64,000 bases of DNA from Streptomyces spinosisporus (GCF_022698145.1 NZ_JALDAX010000007.1:248001-312000), one strand, 5' to 3'. Positions 50,368 through 58,641 are shown, numbered from the stretch's first letter. Notes: generated from the letters alone by a model not told the origin. Made by a program: numbers and translations.

Positions 50368-51660
50368 ATGGCTGCGGGGCGGAACGGACGCACGGTACGC
50401 GACCTCAGGCGGGCCAACCGCACGGTCGTGCTGCAGCGGCTCTACTTCGACGGACCCCTCAGCCGCTTCGAACTCGGCCCGGCGACCGGACTCAGCTCCG
50501 GCTCGGTCAGCAACGTCGTCGCGGACCTGGTCGCCGACGGCCTGGTGGAGGAGGCGGGCAGCGTCGACTCCGACGGCGGCCGCCCGCGCACACTGCTGCG
50601 GGTGGCGCCCGCCAGCGGCTACATGATCGGAGTCGATGTCGGCGAGACCCGGGTACGGATCGAGCTGTTCGACCTGACCCTCACCGAACTCGCCCGCGCC
50701 GAGCGGCCCCTGGAACAGCAGCGCTACGAGGTGGAGGTCATCGTCGGCCACATCCGCGACGGCATCACCGAGGTGCTCGCCGAGGCCGGCATCGCCCCCG
50801 AACAGCTCCTCGGCGTCGGCATCGGCGTCCCGGGCATCGTGGAGCGCACCCCGGACCGCGGCGCCGTCGTCCACGGCCAGACCATCGGCTGGGACGACGT
50901 ACCGCTGGAGCACCTGCTCCGCTCCACCTTGCGGCTCCCCGACACGGTCCCGTACTTCATCGACAACGGCGCCAAGACCCTCGGCCAGGCCGAGATGTGG
51001 TTCGGCGGCGGACGGGGCGCGCGCAACGCGATCGTCGTCCTGTTCGGCTCCGGCGTCGGCGCCTGTCTCGTCACGCCCGAGGTCGAGCACGGCCGGGCGG
51101 TCGAGTGGGGGCATCTGACGGTACGGGTCAGGGGGCGCCGCTGCCGGTGCGGTGCCCTCGGCTGCCTGGAGGCGTACGCCGGTGCCGAGTCCCTGCTGGA
51201 ACGCTGGCGCGGGGAGGGCGGACGTCCGCCCGAGGGCGTCGACGAGGAGACGGCGCTGACCGCGATGCTCGCCGCGGCGTACCCCGTGGACGGGGAGGAG
51301 GCCGACCCGGTCGCGCTCGCGGTGCTGGAGGAGACCGCGGAGTACCTCGGCGCCGGGCTGTCCGATCTGATCAACCTGTTCCAGCCCGAGCGGATCCTCA
51401 TCGGCGGATGGGCCGGACTTCAGCTGGGTGCGCGGTTCCTGCCCGCCGTACGCCGGTACGCGGCGTCGTACGCGCTGCGGCATCCGGCCGAGCGGGTCAC
51501 CGTCGACCTGGGACGGCTCGGGCCGGACGCGGTGACCGTGGGAGCGGCGATCCTGCCCCTGGCCGACTTCTTCGCCCGCGGCGGGCGCCGCCCGGAACCG
51601 GCTCCCGAGGGGCCGGCGCCGGCCTGGCGGACGGCACTGCAGGAGCGGGCTCCGCACTGA
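50368..51660 (+). CDS. ROK family transcriptional regulator
   Basis: A 430-residue ROK repressor (NagC/XylR type). A winged helix occupies about 15-75 (SRFELGPATGLSSGSVSNVVADLV). The sugar-kinase-like fold follows (GYMIGVDVGETRVRIELFD; VGIGVPGIV). The zinc motif EWGHLTVRVRGRRCRCGALG is intact. The catalytic Asp of ROK kinases (N-D-A-N) is replaced: the segment reads FIDNGAKTLGQAE, so the protein should bind sugar but not phosphorylate it. GGGAG precedes the ATG. It probably controls sugar genes elsewhere as well as itself. Confidence 0.9.
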   Translation: MAAGRNGRTVRDLRRANRTVVLQRLYFDGPLSRFELGPATGLSSGSVSNVVADLVADGLVEEAGSVDSDGGRPRTLLRVAPASGYMIGVDVGETRVRIELFDLTLTELARAERPLEQQRYEVEVIVGHIRDGITEVLAEAGIAPEQLLGVGIGVPGIVERTPDRGAVVHGQTIGWDDVPLEHLLRSTLRLPDTVPYFIDNGAKTLGQAEMWFGGGRGARNAIVVLFGSGVGACLVTPEVEHGRAVEWGHLTVRVRGRRCRCGALGCLEAYAGAESLLERWRGEGGRPPEGVDEETALTAMLAAAYPVDGEEADPVALAVLEETAEYLGAGLSDLINLFQPERILIGGWAGLQLGARFLPAVRRYAASYALRHPAERVTVDLGRLGPDAVTVGAAILPLADFFARGGRRPEPAPEGPAPAWRTALQERAPH

Positions 51661-51727
51661 GCGCGGGGTTTCGCGCCGGACCCCGAGAGGTACTCGCGTG
51701 GCGCCCGACTACGCGAAGGAGTGCGCC

Positions 51728-51958
51728 GTGGCCGATCAGCACCACACAGGCCAGGACGGGGAGCCCGTACCCCGCGACCTGCCGGACCAGCAGGTGCGTG
51801 AGGACGAGGACCCACTGGACATCCCGCTTCCCCCGACGGAAGAGGACGAGGCGGACGACGTACCCGAGACCGACGAGGCCGGCACCGGCCGCAAGGACGG
51901 CCCTCGTCCGGCGACCGTCCACCCCGAACACCCCGAGCCGGACGAGTCCTCTGCCTGA
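51728..51958 (+). CDS. Small acidic, probably disordered protein
   Basis: A 76-residue protein (MADQHHTGQDGEPVPRDLPD...) very rich in Asp, Glu and Pro, with no hydrophobic core, signal or membrane segment. AAGGAG six bases before GTG 51728 makes this start better than GTG 51698. I do not recognise a family. It stands alone between the ROK gene and the convergent epimerase gene. It could be a small regulatory or chaperone-like protein, but no function can be given. Confidence 0.55.
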   Translation: MADQHHTGQDGEPVPRDLPDQQVREDEDPLDIPLPPTEEDEADDVPETDEAGTGRKDGPRPATVHPEHPEPDESSA

Positions 51959-51978
51959 GCAGGCTGAACGCGACTGCG

Positions 51979-53007
51979 TCAGCCCACCTTGCGGCCCCGC
52001 ATCGGTGCGGTGTCCGCGCCCTCGCCCTGTTGCAGGCCCTGGAGGAACTCCTCCAGTACCTCGTTCGCCGTGTGTTCCGGGTGCCAGCCCAGTTCGACGC
52101 GGGCGCGTGTGCAGTCCATCAGGGGCAGGCGTAGTACCGCGTCGAAGAGGTGGGGCGAGGCCGGCAGGAGGTGGAGGCCCCATGCGGCGGCGATCGCCGA
52201 GCGGGCGGCGGCGCGGGGGAGACGTACCGGACGCGTGCCCAGCATCTCGCCGAGCAGTTCCGCGTCGACCGGGGGCTCGGCCGCCAGGTTGAAGGCGCCG
52301 CGCACTTCGGACTCCAGCGCGAGGAGGTATGCCTTGGCCGCGTCGTCGGTGTGCAGCGCCTGGACCCTCAGTCCGGGGATGTCGGGCAGGAACGGCAGCA
52401 GCTCGGGACGGGCCAGCGGGCCCGGCAGGAACCGGCCGCCGAAGATCCGCCGCTGCTCGCTCGCGGACTCGCGCTTGAAGAGGAATGCCGGCCGCATCCG
52501 GACCACCCGCACCTCGGGATGCTCGCGCTCGAACAGGTCGAGCACGCGCTCCAGGTACGCCTTCTCCCGGGTGTAGGCGGCGTCCGGCCAGCCATGCGTC
52601 GGCCAGGACTCGTCCACCGTGCGGTTCTTCGGCCCCGGCGAGTACGCACCCACCGACGAGGCGTGCACCAGCGTCGGCACCCGCGCCGCCGCCACCGCGT
52701 CGAACACCCGGATGCTCCCGAGCACATTGGTCCGCCAGGTGGTGGCCGGATCGTGCGTCGGCTGGAACGCCCACGCCAGATGGATCACCGCGTCCGCGCC
52801 CGCGAATGTGTCGGCCAGATCCGACCGCTCGGACGCGATGTCCACCGGGGACCACTCCGTCCGCGCGGGTGACCAGTCGGGAATCCGCCGCGCCAGCCCG
52901 AGCACCGAGCCGACCTGCGAGTTCTCCGCGAGCTGACGCACCACGCTGGTACCCACATTGCCGGTGGCGCCCGTGACCACGATCCTGCTGCCCGTCGCGC
53001 TGCTCAC
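51979..53007 (-). CDS. NAD-dependent epimerase/dehydratase (extended SDR)
   Basis: A 342-residue extended short-chain dehydrogenase. IVVTGATGNVGTSVVRQL is the Rossmann G-x-x-G-x-x-G motif. VHASSVGAYSPG and AAYTREKAYLERV hold the Ser and Tyr-x-x-x-Lys catalytic residues. It resembles NAD-dependent epimerases acting on nucleotide sugars or related substrates. GTG 53007 follows AAGGAG. It lies next to a second dehydrogenase gene, but a 30-bp tandem repeat fills the gap and the two may not form an operon. The substrate is unknown. Confidence 0.85.
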   Translation of the reverse strand: MSSATGSRIVVTGATGNVGTSVVRQLAENSQVGSVLGLARRIPDWSPARTEWSPVDIASERSDLADTFAGADAVIHLAWAFQPTHDPATTWRTNVLGSIRVFDAVAAARVPTLVHASSVGAYSPGPKNRTVDESWPTHGWPDAAYTREKAYLERVLDLFEREHPEVRVVRMRPAFLFKRESASEQRRIFGGRFLPGPLARPELLPFLPDIPGLRVQALHTDDAAKAYLLALESEVRGAFNLAAEPPVDAELLGEMLGTRPVRLPRAAARSAIAAAWGLHLLPASPHLFDAVLRLPLMDCTRARVELGWHPEHTANEVLEEFLQGLQQGEGADTAPMRGRKVG

Positions 53008-53156
53008 CTTCGTCTCCTTCCGGCCGCACGGTCGAGAACCCCGCCGCCCCGACTGCAGGGGGCTGACCGAGTACCCGAACCGGCCCACCGACACGCGGCG
53101 ACCACGAGACGAGCCGTGTACGGGCGCCGAGGGAACTGAACGCCGCCCAGCCGGCC

Positions 53157-53246
53157 GATTCCCAGCCGGCCTACTCTCATCCGACTGACTCCCAGCCGGC
53201 CCACTCCTATCCGACCGACTCCCAGCCCACCGACTCCTATCCGACC
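53157..53246. repeat. 30-bp tandem repeat, three units
   Basis: Units at 53157-53186, 53187-53216 and 53217-53246 share GACTCCCAGCC...ACTCCTATCCGACC with a few substitutions. A partial fourth copy runs to the stop codon of the adjacent dehydrogenase gene. The unit length is a multiple of three, so read in one minus-strand frame it would give a Val-Gly-Arg-rich ten-residue repeat, but no convincing gene covers it. Confidence 0.75.
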
Positions 53247-53251
53247 GACTC

Positions 53252-54229
53252 CTACTCAGCCGACTTCTGCGCGGAGAAGGCGTTCACGCCGGTCAGCCGT
53301 GCCGACAGCTCCCACAGGCGGGCCGCCTGCTCGGGGTCGGTCGCCCAGGACTTGACGCCGGAGGTCTGGTCGCCGTCCACGGCGGGTTCGGCGATGTCGC
53401 AGTCCTCCAGATAGACACCGCCGAGTCCGTCGAGCTGCGGCGAGGTGGCCGCCCACACCTGGGTCGCCGCCCCCTGCTGCGGGGTCTTGAAGCCCGCCGG
53501 GTTGAGCGGGTTGCCGGCCTCGTCGATCCAGCCGCGCTCGATCATCTCCTCCTTGGCGAGGTGCCGTTGCAGCGGAGTGAGGATGCCGCCGGGGTGGAGC
53601 GAGAAGGCGCGCACCCCGGCGTCGCGGCCGAGCCGGTCGAGGTGGACGGCGAACAGGACGTTCGCGGTCTTGGCCTGGCCGTACGCCTGCCACTTGTCGT
53701 AGCCGGTCGTCCACATGACGTCGTCCCAGCGCATGCCCAAGTTGTGGTGGCCGCGGGAGGAGACGGAGACGATCCGGGCGCCGCCGGGTTCGATCGCCGG
53801 CCACAGCCGGTTGACCAGCGCGAAGTGGCCGAGGTGGTTGGTGGCGAACTGCGCCTCCCAGCCAGGCCCCACCCGGGTCTCCGGGCACGCCATGATCCCG
53901 GCGCTGTCGATCATGATGTCGATGGTCCGCCCGGACGCGAGGAACCGCTCCGCGAAGGCGCGCACGCTCTCCAGGTCGCCGAGGTCCAGCTCGTCCACCT
54001 CGACGCCGTCGAGCCCGGCCAGCGCCTCCTCGGCGGTCGAGCGGCGGCGGGCGGGGACGACGACATGGGCGCCCGCCTTGGTGAGGGCGCGGGTTGTCTC
54101 CAGGCCGATGCCCGAGTAGCCGCCGGTGACGACGGCGAGCTTTCCCTGGAGGTCGATGCCCGCGAGGACGTCGTCGGCGGTGCTGGTGGCGCCGAAACCC
54201 GATCCGATCTTGTGCTGTGCAGTGCTCAT
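53252..54229 (-). CDS. Short-chain dehydrogenase/reductase (retinol-dehydrogenase-like)
   Basis: A 325-residue SDR. LAVVTGGYSGIGLETTRAL is the cofactor motif. IDIMIDSAGIMACPE replaces the usual NNAG with DSAG. IVSVSSRGHH carries the catalytic Ser and QAYGQAKTANVLFAV the Tyr-x-x-x-Lys. The long C-terminal extension (EEMIERGWIDEAGNPLNPAG) resembles the retinol dehydrogenase/WWOX-like oxidoreductases common in Streptomyces. The probable reaction is NAD(P)-dependent alcohol/carbonyl interconversion with unknown substrate. The gene ends inside the region of the tandem repeat. Confidence 0.87.
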   Translation of the reverse strand: MSTAQHKIGSGFGATSTADDVLAGIDLQGKLAVVTGGYSGIGLETTRALTKAGAHVVVPARRRSTAEEALAGLDGVEVDELDLGDLESVRAFAERFLASGRTIDIMIDSAGIMACPETRVGPGWEAQFATNHLGHFALVNRLWPAIEPGGARIVSVSSRGHHNLGMRWDDVMWTTGYDKWQAYGQAKTANVLFAVHLDRLGRDAGVRAFSLHPGGILTPLQRHLAKEEMIERGWIDEAGNPLNPAGFKTPQQGAATQVWAATSPQLDGLGGVYLEDCDIAEPAVDGDQTSGVKSWATDPEQAARLWELSARLTGVNAFSAQKSAE

Positions 54230-54287
54230 GTCCGCAACGCTACGAATTCGAGCGCTCTCGAAGTCAAGCGGAAGCCGACGCCGCGCC

Positions 54288-54950
54288 TCAGCTCTGCTTC
54301 AGGGGGCTGTCCGCCAGGCGCGCGAGCAGATGGGCCGGATCGTCGTACACGGCCTGCGCGCCCGCCTCCTCCAGGTCCGCGCGCGGAATCCCGCCGCACA
54401 GCAGACCGACGCAGCGCACCCCGGCCCTGCTGCCCGCCCGCATGTCCCACACCGTGTCACCCACGAAGACCGCCCGGTCCGCGGGCACCCCGGCCAGCTC
54501 CAGGGCGTGTTCGACGGGTTCGGGCGCCGGCTTGCCCTCCTCGACGTCGTCGGCGCTCGCCGTGGCGGTGATCGCGTCGTCCGCGTCGATGGCGCGGCGC
54601 AGCGCGGACAGTTCGGGGCCGCTCGCGGAGGTGGCGAGGACCACCGTCCAGCCGTCCCCGTGCAGGCGCCGCAGCAGCTTGCCGGCGTCCTGCAGCGCGG
54701 GCAGCCGGTCGAAGTACTGGCCGTACAACGCCGTGTGCGCGGCGCTCAGTTCGGCGTCCTGATCCTTGTCGCGCCCGTCGCCGAGCAGCCGCGCCACGAG
54801 ATCCTCGGAGCCGAGCCCGACGGCCCGGTGGATGGCGTGCATCGGCACCGCGTGGCCGGCCTGACGAAAGGCCTCCCACCAGGTCGCCACATGCAGATGA
54901 TTGGTGTCGACAAGGGTCCCGTCGACGTCGAACACGGCCGCCCGTTCCAT
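54288..54950 (-). CDS. HAD family hydrolase (phosphoglycolate-phosphatase-like)
   Basis: A 220-residue HAD phosphatase with a helical cap. Motif I AAVFDVDGTLVDTNHL contains the nucleophile Asp, motif II is VLATSAS, motif III is in EEGKPAPEPV (Lys) and motif IV is FVGDTVWDMRAG. It belongs with beta-phosphoglucomutase/phosphoglycolate phosphatase-type enzymes acting on small phosphorylated metabolites. ATG 54950 is supported by GGGAGAG. It stands between the SDR gene and the HhH-PHP gene on the same strand, but no pathway link is evident. Confidence 0.88.
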   Translation of the reverse strand: MERAAVFDVDGTLVDTNHLHVATWWEAFRQAGHAVPMHAIHRAVGLGSEDLVARLLGDGRDKDQDAELSAAHTALYGQYFDRLPALQDAGKLLRRLHGDGWTVVLATSASGPELSALRRAIDADDAITATASADDVEEGKPAPEPVEHALELAGVPADRAVFVGDTVWDMRAGSRAGVRCVGLLCGGIPRADLEEAGAQAVYDDPAHLLARLADSPLKQS

Positions 54951-54987
54951 GCACTCTCCCTGGTTCGCTCGCCGTACGGGTACCACG

Positions 54988-56025
54988 TCAGGGCCCCGCC
55001 ACTCCCTCCGGCGTACGCCGCTCACGCGTCCAGGACAGCAGGTCCTCCAGGGACCAGGTGGTCACCACGCGCTCGGCGGGCACCTCGCACTCCTCGGCCC
55101 GGGCGCAGCCGTTGATCTGCCAGTCGAGCTGCCCGGGCGCGTGCGCGTCCGTGTCGATCGAGAACAGGACGCCCGCGTCCACCGCGCGGCGCAGCAGCCG
55201 CCGCGGCGGGTCGAGCCGCTCCGGGCGGCTGTTGATCTCCAGGGCCGTGCCGGTCTCCGCGCACGCGGCGAACACCGCGTCCGCGTCGAACTCCGACTCG
55301 GGCCGCCCGCGCCCGGTCACCAGTCGTCCCGTGCAGTGCCCCAGGACGTCCGAGTGCGGACTGCGTACGGCCGCCACCATGCGCCGGGTCATCGAGCGGG
55401 CGTCCATGCGCAGCTTGGAGTGCACGGACACCACCACGACGTCGAGCCGCTCCAGCAGCTCCAGCTCCTGGTCGAGCGAGCCGTCGTCGAGGATGTCGCA
55501 CTCGATGCCGGTCAGCAGCCGGAACGGCGCCCACGCCGCATTCAGCTCCGCCACCACGTCCAGCTGCTCGCGCAGCCGCTCGGGCGACAGGCCGCGCGCG
55601 ACCGTCAGCCGTGGCGAGTGGTCGGTAAGCACCGCCCACTCGTGCCCGAGCGCCGCCGCGGCCCGCCCCATCTCCTCGATCGGGCTGCCCCCGTCCGACC
55701 AGTCGGAGTGCAGATGGCAGTCGCCGCGCAGCAACGCCCGCAGCCGCGCGCCCGCCCCGGTGGGCGGCGCCCCGGCCTCGTCCTCCAGTTTGCGCAGATA
55801 GTCCGGCATCTGACCGGCCAGTGCCTCCCGCACCACCTGGGCGGTTTTCGGGCCGACGCCCTTGAGCGACTCCAGCGACCCGTCGTCGGCCCGCTCGCGG
55901 ATCTCGCCCGCGGGCAGCGCCGCGAGGACGCGGGACGCCGTACGGAAGGCGCGTACGCGATAGGTCGGCGCCAAGGACCGCTCCAGCAGGAACGCGATCC
56001 GGTCCAATGCCTCTACGGGATCCAT
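54988..56025 (-). CDS. HhH-PHP domain protein, polymerase X-related phosphoesterase
   Basis: A 345-residue protein. The N-terminal helix-hairpin-helix region (YRVRAFRTASRVLAAL; LESLKGVGPKTAQVVREAL) matches the 8-kDa-like part of bacterial PolX. The C-terminal PHP domain has the metal motifs GDCHLHSDWSDGGSP, VLTDHSPRL, VVSVHSKLRM, LGHCTGR and SIDTDAHAPGQLDW. The polymerase palm of PolX is absent. PHP domains are manganese-dependent phosphatases or 3'-5' exonucleases. The HhH part suggests DNA binding, so a role in DNA end processing or repair is possible. GGAGG precedes ATG 56025. Confidence 0.85.
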   Translation of the reverse strand: MDPVEALDRIAFLLERSLAPTYRVRAFRTASRVLAALPAGEIRERADDGSLESLKGVGPKTAQVVREALAGQMPDYLRKLEDEAGAPPTGAGARLRALLRGDCHLHSDWSDGGSPIEEMGRAAAALGHEWAVLTDHSPRLTVARGLSPERLREQLDVVAELNAAWAPFRLLTGIECDILDDGSLDQELELLERLDVVVVSVHSKLRMDARSMTRRMVAAVRSPHSDVLGHCTGRLVTGRGRPESEFDADAVFAACAETGTALEINSRPERLDPPRRLLRRAVDAGVLFSIDTDAHAPGQLDWQINGCARAEECEVPAERVVTTWSLEDLLSWTRERRTPEGVAGP

Positions 56026-56122
56026 GGTGACCTCCACGACCAGGGTTCCCCAGCGGCGGTCGGGCCGCACCGCGTGGACGGTCGACCGGGTGGCAGCGGG
56101 CCCGGGCGCACGGCATGGAAAA

Positions 56123-56153
56123 GCCGAGCGGCACGGAGGACGTGCCGCTCGGC
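56123..56153 (-). terminator. Rho-independent terminator of the GH16 gene
   Basis: GCCGAGCGGCAC (56123-56134) and GTGCCGCTCGGC (56142-56153) form a perfect 12-bp stem with a 7-base loop. On the minus strand the stem is followed by TTTTCC. It lies 16 bases beyond the GH16 stop codon. Confidence 0.85.
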
Positions 56154-56168
56154 AGGGGACGCTCGGCG

Positions 56169-57008
56169 TCAGCTCGTCGTGACCGAGACGGAGTCGACGA
56201 TGAGCTGCTGAGGGAAGGAGGTGGAGCCGTCGGGGTCGCCGGGCCAGTAGCCGCCGACGGCGAGGTTGAGGATGAGGAAGAAGGGCTTGTTGAAGACCCA
56301 GGTCTTGCCGCCGAGGTCGGCGGGGGTGCGGGTCTGGTAGACGTTGCCGTCCACGGACCAGGTGATGCGGTCCGGTGCCCAGTCGACGGCGAAGGTGTGG
56401 AAGGCGTCGGCGAAGGCCTGCCCGTTCGGCAGGGTGTAGCCGGCGCCGATGCCGCCGGAGCCGGAGTAGCCGGGGCCGTGAATGGTGCCGTGGACGGTGG
56501 AGGGCTCGAAGCCGACGTTCTCCATGATGTCGATCTCGCCGGAGTCGGGCCAGTTGACCGGGGTGCCGAGCATCCAGAAGGCCGGCCACATGCCCTGGCC
56601 GCGCGGGATCTTCATGCGCGCCTCGACGTGGCCGTACTGCGCCTCGAACTTGCCGGACGTGTTGAGGCGGGCGCTGGTGTACTCGCAAGTGCCGTACCAG
56701 CACTGGTAGTTGGCGGGGTTTTCCTTGCGGGCGGTGATGACCAGGTGGCCCTGGCCGTCGAGGGCGGCGTTGTTGGTGCCGGAGGTGTAGTACTGCCGCT
56801 CGTGGTTGTTGACGTTGTCGCCGGTCTCGGTCTGCCATTTCGAGCCGTCGACGGCGGCACCGGCGGGGCCGTCGAAGTTGTCGGTGAACGCGGCCGCCGC
56901 GGCGGAGGTGGGGGGCTCCGCCTGTGCCGTGCCGGTCGCCGCGGCGGCGACCAGGGCGAGGGGCAGGGCGGCGTACAGACATCTGCGGAGCAGACGTGGA
57001 GAGGCCAC
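56169..57008 (-). CDS. Secreted GH16 endo-beta-glucanase (laminarinase-like)
   Basis: A 279-residue GH16 enzyme. A signal peptide (LYAALPLALVAAAATGTAQA) directs export. The catalytic motif GEIDIMENVG (E-x-D-x-x-E) holds the nucleophile and acid/base. GQGMWPAFWMLGT and WAPDRITWSVDGNVYQTR are typical of bacterial endo-1,3-beta-glucanases. No carbohydrate-binding module is attached. GTG 57008 follows GGGAGAG. A good promoter lies upstream and a strong terminator downstream, so it is a monocistronic gene. The likely substrate is laminarin or fungal beta-1,3-glucan. Confidence 0.92.
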   Translation of the reverse strand: MASPRLLRRCLYAALPLALVAAAATGTAQAEPPTSAAAAAFTDNFDGPAGAAVDGSKWQTETGDNVNNHERQYYTSGTNNAALDGQGHLVITARKENPANYQCWYGTCEYTSARLNTSGKFEAQYGHVEARMKIPRGQGMWPAFWMLGTPVNWPDSGEIDIMENVGFEPSTVHGTIHGPGYSGSGGIGAGYTLPNGQAFADAFHTFAVDWAPDRITWSVDGNVYQTRTPADLGGKTWVFNKPFFLILNLAVGGYWPGDPDGSTSFPQQLIVDSVSVTTS

Positions 57009-57081
57009 GGGCTCTCCCTTCCGTCGGCGGCCCGTGTGACGGGTGTGCCGACTGTGGTGGGGGGTGAAGGGTCGCCCCTTG

Positions 57082-57111
57082 ATTTAAGAAGTGATGTAAG
57101 AACGCCGTCAA
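57082..57111 (-). promoter_or_regulatory. Promoter of the GH16 gene with direct repeats
   Basis: On the minus strand: TTGACG (57111-57106), 18-base spacer, TTAAAT (57087-57082). The spacer and -10 region contain two near-identical copies of TTCTTAnATCA spaced 12 bases apart, a possible regulator site. Confidence 0.55.
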
Positions 57112-57161
57112 GACCTAGGTACGGACCAAGTGTTGAAGGAATGGCGGTGACGCCGGACCCT

Positions 57162-57764
57162 TCAGGCCCGGCGCTCCCGCGCGTGCACCGCCCGGCCCAT
57201 GCGTCGGCCCAGGAGGACGTAGCCGAGGAGCGCACCGGCGGTGTTGAGGATGACGTCGTCGATGTCGAAGGCGCGCCCGGTGATCAGCGCACCCTGGGCG
57301 AACTCCACCAGGAGCATGACCACGGCGGTCAGCAGCAGCACCCGCAGCAGGCCGCGCGAGCGCGGGGCGACGACCGGGACGAGAATCCCGAACGGCACGC
57401 CCAGCAGCACGTTTCCGCCGATCTGCTTGACGGCGTCGCGCAGCGCGGGCTGATCCAGATACGCCCGCAGCGAGCTGCCCGGATGCATATTGGTGTGGGT
57501 CAGGGCCGCCGACGCGGGCGAGGGCTCCAGCGTCAGCCGGGCCAGTACGACGGCGAACGCCACCATGAACGCGAAGGCGCACACCATCGCGAGCAGCCGT
57601 ACCGGAAAGGCCAGAACATGCCGCTCCCGAGGGACCGGCTTCTTCCGGGACCTGACGGCCTTCTTGCCTGGCTTGGCGGTCTTCTTGCCTGGCTTGGCGG
57701 TCTTGCGGGACTTGGTCATACGTAGGCGAAACGCCGAGCGCGGTCCCAGGGCTGCGCGAGCCAT
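57162..57764 (-). CDS. VanZ family membrane protein
   Basis: A 200-residue protein. A lysine-rich cytoplasmic N-terminus with duplicated TAKPGKK units precedes four or five hydrophobic helices. GNVLLGVPFGILVPVV, VEFAQGALITGRAFDIDDVI and LNTAGALLGYVLLGR are the VanZ-domain signatures. VanZ-like proteins affect teicoplanin resistance in enterococci, but most chromosomal homologues have unknown roles in the cell envelope. GGAGG precedes ATG 57764. The duplicated N-terminal codons reflect a 21-bp repeat in the DNA near 57661-57705. Confidence 0.85.
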   Translation of the reverse strand: MARAALGPRSAFRLRMTKSRKTAKPGKKTAKPGKKAVRSRKKPVPRERHVLAFPVRLLAMVCAFAFMVAFAVVLARLTLEPSPASAALTHTNMHPGSSLRAYLDQPALRDAVKQIGGNVLLGVPFGILVPVVAPRSRGLLRVLLLTAVVMLLVEFAQGALITGRAFDIDDVILNTAGALLGYVLLGRRMGRAVHARERRA

Positions 57765-58009
57765 CTGTCCTCCAGTCGTCAACTTCCCCGCGTTGCAGCG
57801 CGGTTACCCGCTCGACGCCCGAGAATGCGGTCGGTCTGCGGCACGCCCCCTCACGCCCCGCGGTTTCCCTTCCTGCTGTCGGGGCACTCCGGGCTCTGAA
57901 CCGCGCGCGCCGCCGCCCACGGCGCCCGCCGCGATGTTTGGATGCCGCGGAAGGACGTAATGGACATCTCGCCGCGACGGTGTGGCGGCCGAGCCCGAGG
58001 AGGTGGCGC

Positions 58010-58192
58010 ATGACCCGGCGGACGGCCCTGCTCGCCGCGGCCGAACTGCTCGCCTGGTGGGCCGCGCTCGCAGTCCTGTGGCTGTTTCTCATCAGCACCG
58101 TGTACACACTGGAGTTCGTGGTCGGCATCGCCGCCGCGGGCCTGGGCGCACTCGCCGCGTGCGCCGCCAGACGGGCGGTGACCGGGTGGTGA
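58010..58192 (+). CDS. Short MnhE/MbhA-like antiporter subunit
   Basis: A 60-residue protein with two hydrophobic helices (LLAWWAALAVLWLFLISTVYTLEFVVGIAAA). It occupies the position of MrpE/MbhA at the head of the antiporter operon and resembles the N-terminal half of MnhE, which is normally near 160 residues, so the cytosolic part is missing. GAGGAGG lies six bases before the ATG. It overlaps the next gene by GTGA. The subunit identity rests mostly on gene order. Confidence 0.6.
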   Translation: MTRRTALLAAAELLAWWAALAVLWLFLISTVYTLEFVVGIAAAGLGALAACAARRAVTGW

Positions 58193-58641
58193 ACGGCTGG
58201 ACGCTCGCCGCGACCGTCGGCCTCGCGGGCGGTCTGGGCGCCGCGCTGTGGGGCGTGGCCACCGGACCGCTGCGCCGCCGGGTCGTCGCGCAGAACCTCG
58301 CGACCGCGCTCGCCTGCCCGGGCATGCTGCTCCTCGCGCAGGGCTACGGCCGCCCCGCGTACCTTGACGTCGGCGTAGTCCTCGCGCTGCTCGGGCCCGT
58401 CGGCACCCTCGTGTTCGCCCGGCTGCTCGCCGAGGAACTGGCCGAGGACCCGCCGCGCGCCTGGGTGGCGACCTGGACGGTGGCCGCTCTGGGCGCGATC
58501 ACCGTGATCGCGCTGTGCGTGGCCACGGGGCCGGGCCGCGCGATGGCCAAACTCCTGGTGATCGGCGCCCTGTTGATCGGCGGGAACGTCGTCGCCTCGC
58601 GCGCCCTGTCCGGCGGATTCGGGAGGGTCGGACGTGGCTGA
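58189..58641 (+). CDS. MrpF/MbhB-like antiporter subunit, possibly fused to a G/MbhC-like part
   Basis: A 150-residue membrane protein with about five helices. The first part, ALACPGMLLLAQGYGRPAYLDVGVVLALLG, carries the conserved Asp and pattern of MrpF (MbhB). The second part (WTVAALGAITVIALCVATGP; LLVIGALLIGGNVVASRAL) sits where MrpG/MbhC would be and may be a divergent fusion of it. It is translationally coupled at both ends (GTGA at the start, 8-base overlap at the end). Confidence 0.65.
   Translation: MNGWTLAATVGLAGGLGAALWGVATGPLRRRVVAQNLATALACPGMLLLAQGYGRPAYLDVGVVLALLGPVGTLVFARLLAEELAEDPPRAWVATWTVAALGAITVIALCVATGPGRAMAKLLVIGALLIGGNVVASRALSGGFGRVGRG

Noticed and set aside
53157..53246. 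Possible CRISPR array from regularly repeated 30-bp units
   Set aside because: The units are directly adjacent with no spacers and no cas genes are present. It is an ordinary tandem repeat.
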